A stretch of DNA of 64,000 nucleotides from an uncultured Croceitalea sp. (GTDB lineage: Bacteria; Bacteroidota; Bacteroidia; Flavobacteriales; Flavobacteriaceae). The stretch lies in assembly GCA_947495075.1 (NCBI GenBank), contig CANLXH010000001.1, positions 186,001 through 250,000 on the forward strand, read 5' to 3'. Made by a program: the position numbers and the translations under genes. Position 1 is the stretch's first letter. Each line of letters starts with the position of its first letter. Shown here one piece after another: positions 17,128 through 27,190 of the stretch. Under the pieces are notes generated by a model that saw nothing but the letters and a program-made list of their open reading frames with translations, did not search any database and was not told the origin of the DNA.

Positions 17128-17811
17128 TTATACTGCTTTTTGTATTACCTCGAACATTTTGCTGCTATCGCATTTAATAGTTTTATGTGGATACTTTAGA
17201 ATTAACGCATAGTCATGAGTTGCCATGATAATTGTACGTCCACTATCATTAATTTCTTGTAAAACTCGCATTACTTCAACACTTGTTTGTGGGTCCAGAT
17301 TTCCTGTTGGTTCATCGGCAAGAATAAGTTCAGGGTCATTTAATAAAGCTCTAGCTATAGCAATACGTTGTTGTTCACCTCCAGATAGCTCGTGAGGAAA
17401 TTTAAAACCCTTAGTTTTCATGCCAACCTTGTCCAGAACTTCTTCAATTTTTAAATCCATTTTAGAAGCATCTGTCCATCCTGTAGCTTTTAGAACAAAT
17501 TTTAGATTGTTATTTATATTACGGTCAGAGAGTAATTTAAAATCTTGAAAGACAATACCTAATTTTCTTCTTAAAAATGGAATCTGTTTTTCTTCCAGGG
17601 ATTTAAGGTTAAAATCTACTATGCTACCATAGCCTTCTTTTAATGGTAAATCTCCATAAAGTGTTTTCATAAAGCTACTTTTTCCGCTTCCAGTCTTTCC
17701 AATAACGTAAACAAAATCTCCTTTTTTTACTTCGAGCGTAACATTATTTAGAATCAGATTTTCATTCTGAAAAATGGCAACATCCTGTAATTTTAGTATG
17801 GTTTCGGGCAT
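17128..17811 (-). CDS. ftsE: Cell division ABC ATPase FtsE
   Basis: The 227-residue ABC ATPase has Walker A GKTGSGKSS, signature LSGGEQQ, Walker B LILADEPTGNLD and the switch histidine in MATHD. The sequence fits FtsE, which with FtsX activates peptidoglycan hydrolases at the septum. LolD-type ATPases are close relatives, so the assignment is not absolute. No ftsX is found in the window; the only neighbour on this transcript is the small membrane protein. Confidence 0.82.
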   Translation of the reverse strand: MPETILKLQDVAIFQNENLILNNVTLEVKKGDFVYVIGKTGSGKSSFMKTLYGDLPLKEGYGSIVDFNLKSLEEKQIPFLRRKLGIVFQDFKLLSDRNINNNLKFVLKATGWTDASKMDLKIEEVLDKVGMKTKGFKFPHELSGGEQQRIAIARALLNDPELILADEPTGNLDPQTSVEVMRVLQEINDSGRTIIMATHDYALILKYPHKTIKCDSSKMFEVIQKAV

Positions 17812-17944
17812 TTTTTATATTTAAGAAAATAAAGGTACGAAGTTCTAAAAATACTTTGAATGTTAAATTTTGAAAGGCATTAAACATACTTTGGCGCAGA
17901 TTTTGACGTTATGGTATCATCAATCGAGAACAGCGTAGAACACT

Positions 17945-20900
17945 ATGAATCGGAGAACCACTGCATTTCTATTCCTAATTTTCTTAGGATTTACCTTTTT
18001 AGGTACAGCACAAGAAACTAAAATTTACTCTCACGAACAGAAGCAATTTCAAGATGCTTTGGCTTTGTATAATAATCAACAATACCAAGCCGCTCAATCA
18101 CTATTCGAAAAAGTAAAAGAAAAAACCAACGATTACGAAACGGAAGCAAATAGTAGCTATTATGCCGCAAATGCTGCTATTCGTTTAAATCAGCGTGGTG
18201 CTGATAAATTAATGGAAGATTTTGTAGAACGTTATCCAACTTCTACCAAAAGAAACTCTGCATTTATGGATGTAGCAGACTATTATTTTGAAACAGGTAA
18301 ATACCCTTATGCTTTAAAATGGTATAAAAAGGTTGATAAAACGGCTATGTCTAATAAAGACGAAGAACGTTTTAATTTTAATAATGGATATTCATTGTAT
18401 GCGTCAAAAAAACCAAAAGAGGCAGAGCGCTATTTAAGTAGAGTTAGTAACTCGCCAAAATATGGCTCTCAAGCAAAATATTACTTGGGATACATAGCCT
18501 ATGAGCAAGATGATTATGATGAGGCCAGCGCCCGTTTCGATAAAATAACAGACCCTAAGCTTTTAGAAGAAAAGCTTTCTTATTATCAGGCAGATTTAAA
18601 TTTTAAGTTGGGCAATTTTGAAAAGGCTATTGAAATGGCAAAAAAACAATTGCCAAAATCAGATAGACGTGAAATTTCCGAACTAAACAAAATAATAGGG
18701 GAAAGCTATTTTAACCTAAAGAACTATAGTGAAGCTGTTCCTTTTCTAAAGCAGTATAAAGGTAAACGTGGGCGTTTTAATAATACGGATTATTATCTTT
18801 TAGGATATAGTTATTATAAACAAGATGATTTTGAATCTGCTATTGGGCAGTTTAATAAAATAATTGGAGGAAACAATAGCGTTGCTCAAAATGCCTACTA
18901 TCATTTAGCGGAGTGTTATTTAAAGTTGGATAAAAAGTCTGAAGCATTAAATGCTTTTAGAAATGCTTCTGAGATGAATTTTAATCCAGAGATAGAAAAA
19001 GATGCCCTTCTAAATTATGCCCGCTTAAGCTATGAAATAGGTAATGCCTATGAACCTGTTCCTCAAGTAATGACTACTTATTTAGATAAGTATCCAAAAG
19101 ATGAGTATCAAGAAGAATTACAAGAACTTTTGGTAGATTCTTACATTACCTCAAAGAATTTTGAAGGAGCCATACAGCTTTTAGAAAAGAATTCGAGTTA
19201 TGCTAGTGATGAAACTTATCAAAAAGTGGCTTTTTATAGTGGTGTAGAATTATTTATAGACAATAAGTATGATGAAGCTTTAGAACGATTTACAAAATCA
19301 CTAAAAAAATCTGAAAACCCAGTTTATGAAGCTCGCTCCCAATATTGGAAGGCAGAATCTGCATATCGCTTAAATCAGTTTGATGATGCTTTGGTTGGTT
19401 TTAACCAGTTTAAGAAAAACCCTAATGCAAAGAATGTAGAAGAGTATAATCAAATTGATTACAACTTAGGGTACAGTTATTTTAAAGTAAAAGATTATAC
19501 CAATGCAATAAGTTATTTTAAAAGTGTAACTGAGAAAGATACAGATGAAGAAAGACTGAATGATGCATATCTAAGATTAGGAGATAGCTATTTTGTTACT
19601 AGTAAGTATAAGACTGCGAGTGCTGCTTATGATGAGGCTAGCAAACGTAATGGTCCTGAACGTGATTACGCAGCATTTCAGAAAGCAATAAGTAGTGGTT
19701 TTCTAGGAAATAATACAGCTAAGATTGATGGTTTAAACAAATTCATTAATAGATATCCTAAATCTTCTTTAAGAGACGATGCACTTTTTGAGCTGGGAAA
19801 TACCTATGTTAAAGTAGCTAAAGAGACGCAAGGATTAGCAGCTTATGATAAACTAATAAATCAATTTAGCAAAAGTAAATTTGCCCCACGTGCCTTATTG
19901 AGACAAGGTCTGGTACATTATAATGCTAATAGAAACGAACAAGCATTAACAAAATTAAAGGGTGTAGTTGCAGAGTACCCAAATACTCCAGAAGCAAAAC
20001 AAGCGGTTGCTACAGCTAAATTGGTGTATGTAGACTTAGGCAGAGTAAGTGAATATGCCGCTTGGGTTCGTAATCTTGATTTTGTTGAAGTTACGGATTC
20101 CGAATTGGATGCCGCTAGTTTTGAAGCAGCCGATAGAAAATATGCTCAAGGTAATACAGAGGCTGCCATACGCTCATACGAAGATTATTTAAAGGAATTT
20201 CCAAACGGTTTGGAGGCTGTTAAGGCTAACTTTAATCTTGCACAACTCTATTTCTCTAAAAATGATAAAGATAAAGCTCTTGTTAAATTTAAAAATGTTG
20301 CTACCAGTGGCACGGGAGAATATACAGAGCAAGCACTTACGAGAGTTTGTGAAATCTATGTAAGCAAGCAGGATTACCAAAACGCGATACCTTATTTACA
20401 AGAATTGGAAGGTATTGCAGAAATAAGCCAAAATAGAACTTTTGCACAATCTAATTTAATGAAAGGCTATTATGGACAAAAGAATTATGAGCAGACATTG
20501 GCTTATGCGGAAAAAGTACTTAATGCCCCTAAAATAGACAATAGAATCAGGAGTGATGCTCAAATTATGATTGCGCGTTCCGCTATTGAAACTGGTAATG
20601 AACAATTAGCAGAAACTGCTTTTGCTGAAGTTAAAAAGATTGCTTCGGGCGAAACTGCAGCAGAAGCATGGTACTATGATGCCTACTTTAAAAATAAAAA
20701 CCAAGATTTTGAGTCTTCCAATACTTCTGTTCAAAAATTAGCCAAAGACTACGCTTCGTACAAAGAATGGGGAGGTAAAGGTTTAGTGATAATGGCTAAA
20801 AATTTCTATGCTCTCGGAGACGCTTTTCAAGCCACTTATATTCTAGATAGCGTAATAGAAAATTTTTCAGAGTACAATGATATTGTTGCCGAAGCAAAGG

Positions 20901-20968
20901 GCGAATTGGCTTTAATAAAATCGCGGGAAGCAGAAATAAATTCATCAGTCAATCCAAACGAGAACTAA
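17945..20968 (+). CDS. Exported tetratricopeptide-repeat protein (1007 residues)
   Basis: A signal peptide (ending near FLGTAQ) precedes an almost continuous array of TPR units. Many repeats carry the YxxAxxxFxK pattern, for example YDEALERFTKSL and YTNAISYFKSV. The protein should form a long periplasmic superhelix that binds partner proteins. The next gene, an outer-membrane barrel, follows after 10 bases, so the two probably work as one envelope complex. The function is not known from sequence. Some repeats resemble those of BamD/YbgF-type proteins. Confidence 0.88.
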   Translation: MNRRTTAFLFLIFLGFTFLGTAQETKIYSHEQKQFQDALALYNNQQYQAAQSLFEKVKEKTNDYETEANSSYYAANAAIRLNQRGADKLMEDFVERYPTSTKRNSAFMDVADYYFETGKYPYALKWYKKVDKTAMSNKDEERFNFNNGYSLYASKKPKEAERYLSRVSNSPKYGSQAKYYLGYIAYEQDDYDEASARFDKITDPKLLEEKLSYYQADLNFKLGNFEKAIEMAKKQLPKSDRREISELNKIIGESYFNLKNYSEAVPFLKQYKGKRGRFNNTDYYLLGYSYYKQDDFESAIGQFNKIIGGNNSVAQNAYYHLAECYLKLDKKSEALNAFRNASEMNFNPEIEKDALLNYARLSYEIGNAYEPVPQVMTTYLDKYPKDEYQEELQELLVDSYITSKNFEGAIQLLEKNSSYASDETYQKVAFYSGVELFIDNKYDEALERFTKSLKKSENPVYEARSQYWKAESAYRLNQFDDALVGFNQFKKNPNAKNVEEYNQIDYNLGYSYFKVKDYTNAISYFKSVTEKDTDEERLNDAYLRLGDSYFVTSKYKTASAAYDEASKRNGPERDYAAFQKAISSGFLGNNTAKIDGLNKFINRYPKSSLRDDALFELGNTYVKVAKETQGLAAYDKLINQFSKSKFAPRALLRQGLVHYNANRNEQALTKLKGVVAEYPNTPEAKQAVATAKLVYVDLGRVSEYAAWVRNLDFVEVTDSELDAASFEAADRKYAQGNTEAAIRSYEDYLKEFPNGLEAVKANFNLAQLYFSKNDKDKALVKFKNVATSGTGEYTEQALTRVCEIYVSKQDYQNAIPYLQELEGIAEISQNRTFAQSNLMKGYYGQKNYEQTLAYAEKVLNAPKIDNRIRSDAQIMIARSAIETGNEQLAETAFAEVKKIASGETAAEAWYYDAYFKNKNQDFESSNTSVQKLAKDYASYKEWGGKGLVIMAKNFYALGDAFQATYILDSVIENFSEYNDIVAEAKGELALIKSREAEINSSVNPNEN

Positions 20969-20978
20969 AAAGATAAAA

Positions 20979-22730
20979 ATGTCTAAGTCATATATTCTAT
21001 TTTCCATCATTGTTTTGAGCCTTTTTAGGGTGGTTCAGGCCCAAGAAACTGAAGATATCGGTACTGAGACGGTTACTGTAGTTAAACCCTACACACCAAC
21101 CGTCTCGGATGCCTTTAAAATTAAATCTGTACCTAGTTTAAACGATTCTATTGTGCTTCAAAAGAAGAAAATCAACTATAGTATTTTTTCTGTTCCTGTA
21201 GCTTCAACTTTTACTCCGGCTAAAGGGCAAGCGTCACGCGTAGAGAAAACTCCAGCACCAACTTTGTATAATTCATATGCTTCTGTTGGTTTAGGAAATT
21301 TTAATAATGCTCTAGTTGATTTTTATACCAGTAGAGAATTTAATCGTGGTGAGGATTTATTAGATTTTGGACTAAGTCATCATTCTTCTAGAGGAAATAT
21401 TGATAGCACTCCTTTAGAGACAGACTTTTATGATACAAAATTTGATGTTTCTTATGCTAAAAAAGACCGTGATATGGATTGGGGTGCTAGTATTGGACTG
21501 CAACACCAATTGTACAACTGGTATGGTTTGGAAAGAGGAGTTTTTACTGAAGAACAAGTAGCGTCTATAGATGAACAGCAGAATTATTTTAATGCCCAAG
21601 CTAAAGCACATTTAAACCTAGAAGATTCCTTTTTTAAAAGTGGAAAGATTTTAATTAGAAGGTTCTGGGATGCAGTTGAATCTGGTGAAAATAGAATAGT
21701 ATTAGAGCCTTCTATTGAGTTGCCAATAACAGAAGAATTGGTAACTATAAATACGAGACTAGACTACCTGGGAGGCAATTTTAAGAATTCAAGTCTAAAT
21801 AATACCGATAACATAGCTGAAATTGATTATGGACTTTTTCAAGTAGCTATTAATCCTAGTTTACTAATATTACGAGACGATTTAACTGTTAATCTTGGAG
21901 CTAATTTTGTATATGGGACTGATTTAGAAAATAATGCGGGTAATTTTTATATTTATCCAGCTATTACAGCATCATACCGTCTTTTAGATGAGCAAGTTAT
22001 CGCATATGGTGGATTAGAAGGTGATTTAAAGCAGAACTCCTATTATGATTTTGTAAATGAGAACCCTTATGTTTCCCCAACGCTGGACATCCAACCTACA
22101 GACCAACAATACGAAGCCTATGCAGGTTTAAAGGGACAGCTTTTTTCTAATGTTGGTTATAATATAAAAGGGTCCTATACAGCAGAAAATAGACGTCCTT
22201 TGTTTTTGTTAAATCCACAAAATGTGGATAGAGGTGATGAAAAAGGATACAATTTTGGAAACTCTTTTCAGGTATTTTATGATGATGTAAAAACCTTAGG
22301 AATTTTTGGTGAATTAAATATAGATGTGAATCGAAATTTTACTTTAGGACTAAATGCCGAAGTTTATGATTATAGTACTGAAACTGATAACCCAGCATGG
22401 AACTTACCAAATATAAAGAGTTCTTTATTTATGGATTATCAAATTTCTGATAAATGGTTTATGGGAGCCAATTTATTCTTTGTTGGCGAACGTGAGGATT
22501 TGGTGTCTAATGCACAAGCAAATACACCTCCAAATTTATTCCCTTCAACCATAGTAACTTTAGATAGTTTCTTTGATGCAAATGCTCATTTAGGCTATCG
22601 TTTTAATGAACAACTTTCTGTATTTGCCAAAGCATCTAATATTGCAAACAATAACTACCAGCGTTGGAGTAACTTTCAAGTTCAAGGTTTTCAAGCTTTA
22701 GCTGGTGTTTCCTATAAATTCGATTTCTAG
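20979..22730 (+). CDS. TonB-receptor-like outer membrane barrel coupled to the TPR protein
   Basis: The 583-residue protein has a signal peptide ending at VVQAQ and then a short N-terminal segment (about 25-90) with TETVTVVKPYTPTVSDAF, which recalls a TonB box but is too short for a plug domain. The rest is beta-strand-rich and ends in GVSYKFDF, a typical outer-membrane C-terminus with terminal Phe. It therefore looks like a plugless relative of TonB-dependent receptors. The ten-base spacing from the TPR gene implies a joint complex. The substrate is unknown. Confidence 0.78.
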   Translation: MSKSYILFSIIVLSLFRVVQAQETEDIGTETVTVVKPYTPTVSDAFKIKSVPSLNDSIVLQKKKINYSIFSVPVASTFTPAKGQASRVEKTPAPTLYNSYASVGLGNFNNALVDFYTSREFNRGEDLLDFGLSHHSSRGNIDSTPLETDFYDTKFDVSYAKKDRDMDWGASIGLQHQLYNWYGLERGVFTEEQVASIDEQQNYFNAQAKAHLNLEDSFFKSGKILIRRFWDAVESGENRIVLEPSIELPITEELVTINTRLDYLGGNFKNSSLNNTDNIAEIDYGLFQVAINPSLLILRDDLTVNLGANFVYGTDLENNAGNFYIYPAITASYRLLDEQVIAYGGLEGDLKQNSYYDFVNENPYVSPTLDIQPTDQQYEAYAGLKGQLFSNVGYNIKGSYTAENRRPLFLLNPQNVDRGDEKGYNFGNSFQVFYDDVKTLGIFGELNIDVNRNFTLGLNAEVYDYSTETDNPAWNLPNIKSSLFMDYQISDKWFMGANLFFVGEREDLVSNAQANTPPNLFPSTIVTLDSFFDANAHLGYRFNEQLSVFAKASNIANNNYQRWSNFQVQGFQALAGVSYKFDF

Positions 22731-22788
22731 TTCCTAGCTAAGCAGGAATCTCTTTTCAAGCATTACAATTTTCTTATCTTGGAATGCT

Positions 22789-23871
22789 ATGCGATGCGTT
22801 TTATATTATGTTTTAGGGGTTCTTTATTTTGCTAGTTACTATGTTACAGGGCAAAATCTAGTTAAAAACCCAAGCTTTGAAGATTATTATGAGTGTCCTA
22901 ATACCTTAGGAACTTTTGGCGAACATGTAAAATCATGGTCAGCACCTACAGCTGGTACAACAGACTATTTTAATACTTGTAGTGCTGTAATGAGTGCTCC
23001 TGAAAACTTTAATGGGGTTCAACAGACTAAAGACGGTCAGGCATATGCTGGCTTATATTTTTATGCTCCTGGTGATTATAGAGAATATATTCAAGTTGAG
23101 TTAAAACAGAAGCTACGTGCTAATAAAAAATATCATTTAAGTTTCTATATAAGTTTGGCAGAAGGTTCAGACTTTGCTGTCAAAGATTTTGGTGTAGTAT
23201 GTTCTTATAAGCCTATTGCGGCAAAAACTAAGAAGGAATTGTCAAAGGGTCGACTTTATGCAGAAAAAGGGAATAAGTTTCATTCTTTTGAAATAAATCA
23301 CCCTAAATTTCATGAAGATAAAAGCGATTGGTTGGCGGTTACTACTTCTTTTACGGCCAAGGGTTATGAACAGTATTTAATATTGGGTAATCTTAGAGAT
23401 AACAAATTCACACGAAAAGTACAGACAAAACGCAAAGAATCTAAAAAAGGAGCATATTACTACATAGATATGGTTTCACTTGTTTTAGAAGATACTTCAA
23501 CATTAAAAGAATTTGAACTTGAAACGGTGCATAGATTTGAAAATGTATTGTTTGATTTTGATGTGTTTCTACTAGGTACCGAGGGCAAAGAAACTATGCT
23601 TCGACTATTTAATTACCTTAAAACCAATCCAGGAATAAATATCAAAATCATTGGGCATACAGATAGCCAAGGGCCTACTCACTACAATAAGAATTTATCC
23701 ATTAAAAGAGCTAAATCTATTTCAGATTATTTAGTGGAATTAGGATTAGATAAAGAAAGAGTTAGTTTTACTGGTCATGGTAGCTCTAAACCTATTTCGA
23801 ATAATGAAACTGAAACAGGGAGGAGAGAAAATCGACGTGTAGAATTTATACTTGCTAAGACTAATTTTTAG
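22789..23871 (+). CDS. OmpA-family protein, paralogue 1
   Basis: A signal peptide is followed by a domain starting NLVKNPSFEDYYECP (about 25-240), like the N-terminal beta-sandwich of many Bacteroidetes envelope proteins, and a C-terminal OmpA peptidoglycan-binding domain (about 255-360). The OmpA motif IIGHTDSQG, with NLSIKRAKSISDYL and NRRVEF, is clear. The protein should anchor an envelope structure to peptidoglycan. It is paralogous to the gene at 24436. Its 3' end overlaps the converging gene by 11 bases. Confidence 0.88.
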   Translation: MRCVLYYVLGVLYFASYYVTGQNLVKNPSFEDYYECPNTLGTFGEHVKSWSAPTAGTTDYFNTCSAVMSAPENFNGVQQTKDGQAYAGLYFYAPGDYREYIQVELKQKLRANKKYHLSFYISLAEGSDFAVKDFGVVCSYKPIAAKTKKELSKGRLYAEKGNKFHSFEINHPKFHEDKSDWLAVTTSFTAKGYEQYLILGNLRDNKFTRKVQTKRKESKKGAYYYIDMVSLVLEDTSTLKEFELETVHRFENVLFDFDVFLLGTEGKETMLRLFNYLKTNPGINIKIIGHTDSQGPTHYNKNLSIKRAKSISDYLVELGLDKERVSFTGHGSSKPISNNETETGRRENRRVEFILAKTNF

Positions 23872-24268
23872 CCAACTGATTTTGGGATTTCTTCTCCATG
23901 AATTTTTTAAAGAAAGGCTTTAGATGATATTTTAGATTAATACTAGAATTACCACCTAGTAATTTTTTCATCTCTTCATCATATTCAAGAATCAATGCAC
24001 TGGTTTTTCCACCATCTAAAACAAAAAAGGATTCGGCTTTATACCCTTTAGATTTAATATTTATTTTCCAGTGAAAGTCTTTATTACTAGTAAGTATAAA
24101 GGCACCTTCATAATCAGTATAGGTAATGTCGTCCGTTTGATCTATTTCAACGGAAGCCATATAAATAGGAAGACCTAGCTCATCAACAATTTTTCCCGAA
24201 ATGGTATTTTGGCTCATGCCAAAAAACGGGATTAAGGTTAATAGGAGCACAATGGTTACTTTGTGCAT
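23861..24268 (-). CDS. Exported protein with carboxypeptidase-like regulatory domain
   Basis: The 135-residue protein has a signal peptide ending near FFGMSQ and a domain beginning NTISGKIVDELGLPIYMASVEI, the pattern of the CarboxypepD_reg-like beta-sandwich common at the N-terminus of SusC/TonB receptors. Here it occurs alone with a lysine-rich C-terminal tail (KPFFKKFMEKKSQ). It is inserted in opposite orientation between two OmpA paralogues, and its 3' end overlaps the first by 11 bases. The role is unknown. Confidence 0.75.
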   Translation of the reverse strand: MHKVTIVLLLTLIPFFGMSQNTISGKIVDELGLPIYMASVEIDQTDDITYTDYEGAFILTSNKDFHWKINIKSKGYKAESFFVLDGGKTSALILEYDEEMKKLLGGNSSINLKYHLKPFFKKFMEKKSQNQLAKN

Positions 24269-24435
24269 TACAATAAGATTTGGATAAGTATAACGTATTT
24301 CTTTGATAATTAGTGTGTAAAGGATGCAAAAAGCTTTATGGAGGTAAAATATAAAATCAGAATGTATAATTAAACAATATTAGAAAGAAAGGAACGTTTT
24401 TATCTGGGACGAGAACCGAAAATTAACATTTAAGT

Positions 24436-25521
24436 ATGGTGCATTTTTATTCTCGTTTTTTAGTATTAGTAGGTTTCTGCTTTATCTGTAGTTCCTCTCT
24501 TTTAGGGCAAAATTTAATTTTAAACCCAGGGTTTGAAGATTATAAAACCTGCCCCTCAAACATCACTAATTTTAATGTTTTGGTAGAAGAAGTTTCTTTA
24601 CCAACTTCTAGTTCTGGAGATTATTTTAACGAATGTGGGTCTGGAGACTTTGCTATTCCTTCAAATTTTAAAGGTGAGCAAATAGCCGCCGAAGGTAAGG
24701 GTTACTCCGGGTTGTATTTCTATGCATTAAATGATTATAGAGAATATATACAGTTAAATTCCTCAAGAACTCTTAGGGCTAAGTTCCCACATAAAATTTC
24801 CCTTAAGGTGAGCCTGGCAGAAACTTCTAGTTTTGCCTTAAAGAACATGTCTGTAGTTCTTATAAATAAGAAAGTAAAAATACCTAATAGCTCTGCCTTA
24901 ACACCTTCAAAGTTAGATTTACAAGCAGGAGTTGAATTTTATGAAGTGAAATTAACTCCAGATAAATCTATGGCAGATACAGAAGGATGGATAACACTTT
25001 CAGGTGAATTTGAGGCAAAAGGGTTTGAAAACCATCTAATTGTAGGTAATTTTCAGAATAATAATAACACTCCGCTGCTTAAAGGAGATGCGCCAGTTTT
25101 ATCTAAAGATTTCTCTTATTATTACATAGATAATTTTGTATTGGAAGAGCAACCGAGAATAGAATACGAAGAAGATAAAATTTATGTCTTGGAGCGTAAT
25201 CCATTTGAGCCAAAAGGTTATGAATTAGACAAAGAGGCAATAACCAGCGTAAAGAAAATATTCAAGTTCCTTAAGGACAATGCAGAGGTACAGATGAAAA
25301 TAACGGGTCATTCAGACAATGTAGGAAACCCGGAATACAACAAATTTATTTCTTCATTAAGAGCAAGGGCTGTTGCACTTTATTTAAAAAAGCTCGGTAT
25401 TGATGATAACCGTGTTGTATGGGAAGGAGCAGGAGACACTAAACCATTGAGAAATGGTAAAATAAAAGAAAAAGCTAACCGTAGGGTCGAGTTTGTGATG
25501 ACAACTACGGAGAACCAATAA
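24436..25521 (+). CDS. OmpA-family protein, paralogue 2
   Basis: The 361-residue exported protein has the same build as the gene at 22789. NLILNPGFEDYKTCPSN begins the N-terminal beta domain, YREYIQLN matches the paralogue's YREYIQVE, and the C-terminal OmpA domain carries ITGHSDNVG and NRRVEFVM. It should bind peptidoglycan through the OmpA domain. The two copies share length and order, so they arose by duplication. The opposite-strand gene between them must have been inserted or been part of a larger rearrangement. Confidence 0.88.
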   Translation: MVHFYSRFLVLVGFCFICSSSLLGQNLILNPGFEDYKTCPSNITNFNVLVEEVSLPTSSSGDYFNECGSGDFAIPSNFKGEQIAAEGKGYSGLYFYALNDYREYIQLNSSRTLRAKFPHKISLKVSLAETSSFALKNMSVVLINKKVKIPNSSALTPSKLDLQAGVEFYEVKLTPDKSMADTEGWITLSGEFEAKGFENHLIVGNFQNNNNTPLLKGDAPVLSKDFSYYYIDNFVLEEQPRIEYEEDKIYVLERNPFEPKGYELDKEAITSVKKIFKFLKDNAEVQMKITGHSDNVGNPEYNKFISSLRARAVALYLKKLGIDDNRVVWEGAGDTKPLRNGKIKEKANRRVEFVMTTTENQ

Positions 25522-25573
25522 AGCAGCTAAAATATACATCTGATTGCTTATTTTTGGGAAAAGTCTTTTCCTA

Positions 25574-27190
25574 ATGAAGCATTGTGTATTAGTAATTACC
25601 ATTTTATTTCTTTTTTCCTGTAACTCTAAAGAAGAGGTAGACTTAATTGTCTATAATGCAAAAATCTACACGGTTGATGATGTTTTTTCGCAAGCGTCTG
25701 CTGTAGCGATAAAAGATGGTAAGTTTGTAGCAGTTTCCAAAGATAATATTGATAACTACACAGCTAGAGAAGAACTAGATGCTGAGGGTAAAACTATTGT
25801 TCCTGGTTTAATTGATGCCCATTGCCACTTTTATGGACTGGGACTAACCCAACAAATAGTAAACCTAAGAGGTACTACCAGTTACGATGATATTCTGGAA
25901 AAAGTAGCTGAGTTCCAAAAAGAAAAACCTTCAAATTTTATTCAAGGCCGTGGATGGGACCAAAACGATTGGGAAATAAAAGAATTCCCAACAAAAGACA
26001 AATTGGACGAATTATTCCCAGATACACCAGTTGCTCTAGAGCGTGTAGATGGTCATGCTTACTTGGTAAACCAAAAAGCATTGGATTTAGCAGGCATCAC
26101 AAAAGAAACTCAAATAAGTGGAGGTGAAATTGTTAAAGATGCGAAGGGAAATCTGATAGGAGTACTAGTAGACAATCCTATGGGACTTATAGACGCTGTT
26201 ATACCCAAACCTACAAGGGCAACACAAGTACAAGCTTTAAAGGATGCTGAAAAATTATGTTTTGATTATGGACTAACAACAGTAAATGATGCAGGGCTAA
26301 ACAAAGCTACCATTGAAATGATAGATAGTCTACAGCAAATAGGAGATTTGAATATTCGAGTTTATGCTATGATTAGTAACAATACAGAAAACTTAGATTA
26401 TTATTTAGATAGAGGAATCTTTAAAACAGACAACCTAAATGTACGTTCCGTAAAGGTCTATGGAGATGGTGCTTTAGGTTCAAGGGGAGCAGCTTTACGA
26501 GAACCTTATACAGATAAAGAAGGTCATTTTGGAGCTATGATTACTCCAGTTGATGATATTGAAGCACTTGCAGAACGCATTGCGGCATCAGAATACCAAA
26601 TGAACACCCATGCTATAGGTGATTCTGCCAATATCGTGGTGTTAAGGGCATATCAAAAAGCATTAGAAGGGAAAACGGATAGACGTTGGAAGGTGGAACA
26701 TGCGCAAGTAATTTCAGAACAAGACTTTGATTATTTCAAAAACGGAATTATCCCGTCCATACAACCAACTCATGCTACGAGTGATATGTATTGGGCAGAA
26801 GACAGATTAGGTGTGGAACGTGTAAAAGGTGCTTATGCCTTTAAAACACTCTTGGATAAGGCTGGTGTGGTTGCCTTAGGGACTGATTTTCCTGTAGAAA
26901 AGGTAAGCCCGTTTTTAACCTTTTATGCAGCAGTTGCTCGCCAAGATTTAGAAAATTATCCTGAAAGGGGTTATCAAATGAAAGATGCTTTGTCTAGGGA
27001 AGAAACATTGAAAGGAATGACGATTTGGGCTGCATATTCTAATTTTGAAGAAGATGAAAAAGGAAGTATAGAAGTAGGTAAAAAAGCGGATTTTGTAATC
27101 TTAAGCGATGATATTATGGAAGTTCCAGCTTCGCAGATTCCAAATTTGAAAGCAGAACAAGTCTTTGTTGATGGGGGCAAAGTGAAATAA
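25574..27190 (+). CDS. YtcJ-type amidohydrolase lipoprotein
   Basis: I chose the ATG at 25574, giving MKHCVLVITILFLFSCNSKE, a lipoprotein signal with LFSC lipobox. The mature enzyme is of the metal-dependent amidohydrolase superfamily, YtcJ branch. LIDAHCHFYG holds the HxH metal motif, VKVYGDGALGSRGA the metal-bridging lysine region, NTHAIGD and KVEHAQV later ligands, and GTDFPVE the catalytic Asp. It probably hydrolyses an amide or related bond in the periplasm or at the outer membrane; the substrate is unknown. The downstream neighbour is a broken small gene. Confidence 0.88.
   Translation: MKHCVLVITILFLFSCNSKEEVDLIVYNAKIYTVDDVFSQASAVAIKDGKFVAVSKDNIDNYTAREELDAEGKTIVPGLIDAHCHFYGLGLTQQIVNLRGTTSYDDILEKVAEFQKEKPSNFIQGRGWDQNDWEIKEFPTKDKLDELFPDTPVALERVDGHAYLVNQKALDLAGITKETQISGGEIVKDAKGNLIGVLVDNPMGLIDAVIPKPTRATQVQALKDAEKLCFDYGLTTVNDAGLNKATIEMIDSLQQIGDLNIRVYAMISNNTENLDYYLDRGIFKTDNLNVRSVKVYGDGALGSRGAALREPYTDKEGHFGAMITPVDDIEALAERIAASEYQMNTHAIGDSANIVVLRAYQKALEGKTDRRWKVEHAQVISEQDFDYFKNGIIPSIQPTHATSDMYWAEDRLGVERVKGAYAFKTLLDKAGVVALGTDFPVEKVSPFLTFYAAVARQDLENYPERGYQMKDALSREETLKGMTIWAAYSNFEEDEKGSIEVGKKADFVILSDDIMEVPASQIPNLKAEQVFVDGGKVK

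Noticed and set aside
22731-22788. Possible TTCCT/AGGAA hairpin after the barrel gene
   Set aside because: The stem is only about five pairs with a weak T-run, below what I accept as a terminator.
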